Below, piece by piece: positions 62,517 through 64,000 of a DNA stretch of 64,000 nucleotides. A program made the translations under genes and the position numbers. The notes beneath the pieces are model-generated. The model saw only the letters and a list, made by a program, of their open reading frames with translations. It ran no database searches and was not told the origin of the DNA. Source of the stretch: Prevotella sp. UBA6994 (GTDB lineage: Bacteria; Bacteroidota; Bacteroidia; Bacteroidales; Bacteroidaceae); the NCBI GenBank assembly GCA_002449845.1, contig DJXW01000007.1:1-64000 (forward strand). The letters run 5' to 3'. How positions within the stretch are numbered: position 1 is the first letter of the stretch; each line of letters starts with the position of its first letter.

Positions 62517-64000
62517 TTATTTAAAATACTTTCCGATTACGGGCAAACTACCCAAGGGCATATCTCGGCGAACAATGACTGCAAGGAATACCATCAGCAG
62601 CACCGTATTGACGAGCAAAGCAGCCCAGACAGGCAGATACTCATTAGCCTGAGCCATCAGCACGAAAAGTACAACCGTAAGTAGGATATAAAACGCAATC
62701 TCTTTCAACGGATATTGAATGGGATAATATTTCTGCCCTGCAAAGTAGGAGATAATCATTGACACACCGTAAGCTGCAAAACCAGCCCACGCACAAGCCA
62801 TGTAACTGAAACGGGGAATGAACAACACATCCACTACGATAAGTACCACGGCACCTATTCCCGAAAACCATGCTCCCCAAATGGTACGGTCGGTAAGCTT
62901 ATACCAAAATGAGAGGTTGAAGAAAATACCAAACATAATTTCTGCAGCCATCACAATAGGCACTACGCGCAAACCTTCCCAATAACTTTTACCTACGAGA
63001 TAACGTAATACATCCATATAAGCTATGACGGCAAGGAAAGCCAACAACGTGAAAATAATGAAGTATTTCATTGCCAGTGCGTATGTCTCTTTGCTATCCT
63101 TGTCTTTGCTTCTGCCAAACACGAAGGGTTCGTAAGCATACCTGAACGCCTGTGTTATCATCACCATAATCATGGCTATCTTGATACAAGCGCCATAAAT
63201 GCCAAGTTGCGTGTGGGCTTCCTCAACAGTACCATCATAGAGATAAGGAAAAAGAATCTGAGAAGCAGCTTGATTAAGTTGTCCTGCCAATCCCATCACC
63301 AATAATGGCCACGCATAACCAAGCATACGTTTACTAGTAGCTCGGTCGAAACCAAAGCGAAAACCTTCCATCTCTTTCCAAAGAAGGAGCATCTTGACAA
63401 AGGAACAGAATATATTGATGTAGAACACCCACACTACTTCAAGTGTGAACTGCGAGTCATACATGCCGAAGGGATTCAACTTCAATGCAGGTAACACAAT
63501 CAAGTAGAGTATGTTCAGAATGATGTTCATAATGATATTGAATATCTGGATACTTGCAAACTTGATAGGCCTGTGCAAATAGCGCAGATAAGCCATGGGA
63601 ATAGCAACGAAAGCATCAATGGCTACCGTGACAAACATCACCCAAATATACTCTGGATGGTCACTGTATCCCATCATGTTGGCAAGTGGCTGCAAGCACA
63701 CACTCACAATGGCAGCAAAGACAAGCGATGTGGTTGCTACCATACGCAAGGCGGTGGAATAGACACGCTCTGGATTCTCGCCTTCCTTGCTCATGAAACG
63801 GAAAAACGTGGTCTCCATGCCATACGTCAGGAGGATAATCAATAGCGAAACGTAGGCATAGACGTTCGTGATAATACCATATTGTCCACCTGCGGCATTA
63901 AAGTGCTTCGTCTGTATCGGTACTAAAAAGTAGTTGATAAATCGAGCCAAGATACTACTCAGACCGTAAATGGCAGTATCTTTTACCAGTGACTTTAAAT
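62517..64000 (-). CDS. Polysaccharide flippase (Wzx/MOP superfamily), N-terminus cut by window edge
   Basis: At least 494 residues. The frame is open through the right edge: residues LVKDTAIYGLSSILARFINY precede the first in-window alternative start (TTG at 63948-63950), so the true ATG lies just outside. About fourteen transmembrane helices. The start YGLSSILARFINYFLVPIQT is the typical first helix of lipopolysaccharide/O-antigen flippases. It moves undecaprenyl-linked sugars across the inner membrane. No other polysaccharide genes are adjacent in the window. Confidence 0.88.
   Translation of the reverse strand, partial: LKSLVKDTAIYGLSSILARFINYFLVPIQTKHFNAAGGQYGIITNVYAYVSLLIILLTYGMETTFFRFMSKEGENPERVYSTALRMVATTSLVFAAIVSVCLQPLANMMGYSDHPEYIWVMFVTVAIDAFVAIPMAYLRYLHRPIKFASIQIFNIIMNIILNILYLIVLPALKLNPFGMYDSQFTLEVVWVFYINIFCSFVKMLLLWKEMEGFRFGFDRATSKRMLGYAWPLLVMGLAGQLNQAASQILFPYLYDGTVEEAHTQLGIYGACIKIAMIMVMITQAFRYAYEPFVFGRSKDKDSKETYALAMKYFIIFTLLAFLAVIAYMDVLRYLVGKSYWEGLRVVPIVMAAEIMFGIFFNLSFWYKLTDRTIWGAWFSGIGAVVLIVVDVLFIPRFSYMACAWAGFAAYGVSMIISYFAGQKYYPIQYPLKEIAFYILLTVVLFVLMAQANEYLPVWAALLVNTVLLMVFLAVIVRRDMPLGSLPVIGKYFK

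Overview
The window looks like a chromosome segment of a Bacteroidales bacterium, most likely Prevotella/Segatella. The grounds are two SusC/SusD pairs, a BspA-type leucine-rich-repeat protein, an S46 peptidase, Bacteroidetes lipoprotein signals, and many promoters of the Bacteroidetes form (TTTG or TTG, about 20 nt, then TAnnTTTG). No single marker fixes the species.

Left part (1-19.3 kb). A partial zinc-ribbon/HTH protein is cut by the left edge, followed by a truncated-looking BspA-like protein. A complete type I restriction-modification locus comes next (hsdM, hsdS, a Bro-N/Fic fusion, hsdR; 2.3-9.3 kb). Then come a small secreted protein, a decayed coding patch and tRNA-Asn(GTT). An S41 protease gene converges on a three-gene operon for a dynamin-like GTPase, a DUF697-like membrane protein and a YqiA-type hydrolase fused to a degenerate nucleotidase-like domain. 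A GH105 gene follows, then two small toxin-antitoxin modules with hairpins and a 31-codon stub between them.

Central part (19.5-33.8 kb). GH2 and GH51 genes, together with the GH105, suit removal of galactan/arabinan side chains and unsaturated ends from pectin. An eight-gene plus-strand membrane operon follows: a phosphoethanolamine-transferase-like protein, two acyltransferases, a UbiA-family (decaprenyl-phosphate phosphoribosyltransferase-like) enzyme, a HAD phosphatase, a GtrA protein and two paralogous multi-pass proteins with a shared conserved soluble loop. The set suggests building a polyprenyl-linked sugar, flipping it and using it to decorate a surface glycan.

SusC/SusD block (34.6-51.8 kb, minus strand). 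Seven tightly packed genes run fasciclin lipoprotein, SusC, SusD, fasciclin lipoprotein, fasciclin lipoprotein, SusC, SusD, with no glycosidase, sulfatase or peptidase and no regulator. On both sides lie related noncoding elements of about 370-390 bp in the same orientation, each carrying four palindromic 15-mers spaced exactly 21 bp apart. A 251-bp palindromic MITE-like element abuts the right-hand copy.

Right part (52.8-64 kb). A DUF2851 protein, a 1343-residue secreted protein with two DUF4859-like C-terminal repeats, a hot-dog thioesterase, DprA, a small lipocalin-like lipoprotein, an S46 dipeptidyl-peptidase and a polysaccharide flippase cut by the right edge.

All family assignments are from reading motifs by eye; no database search was run.
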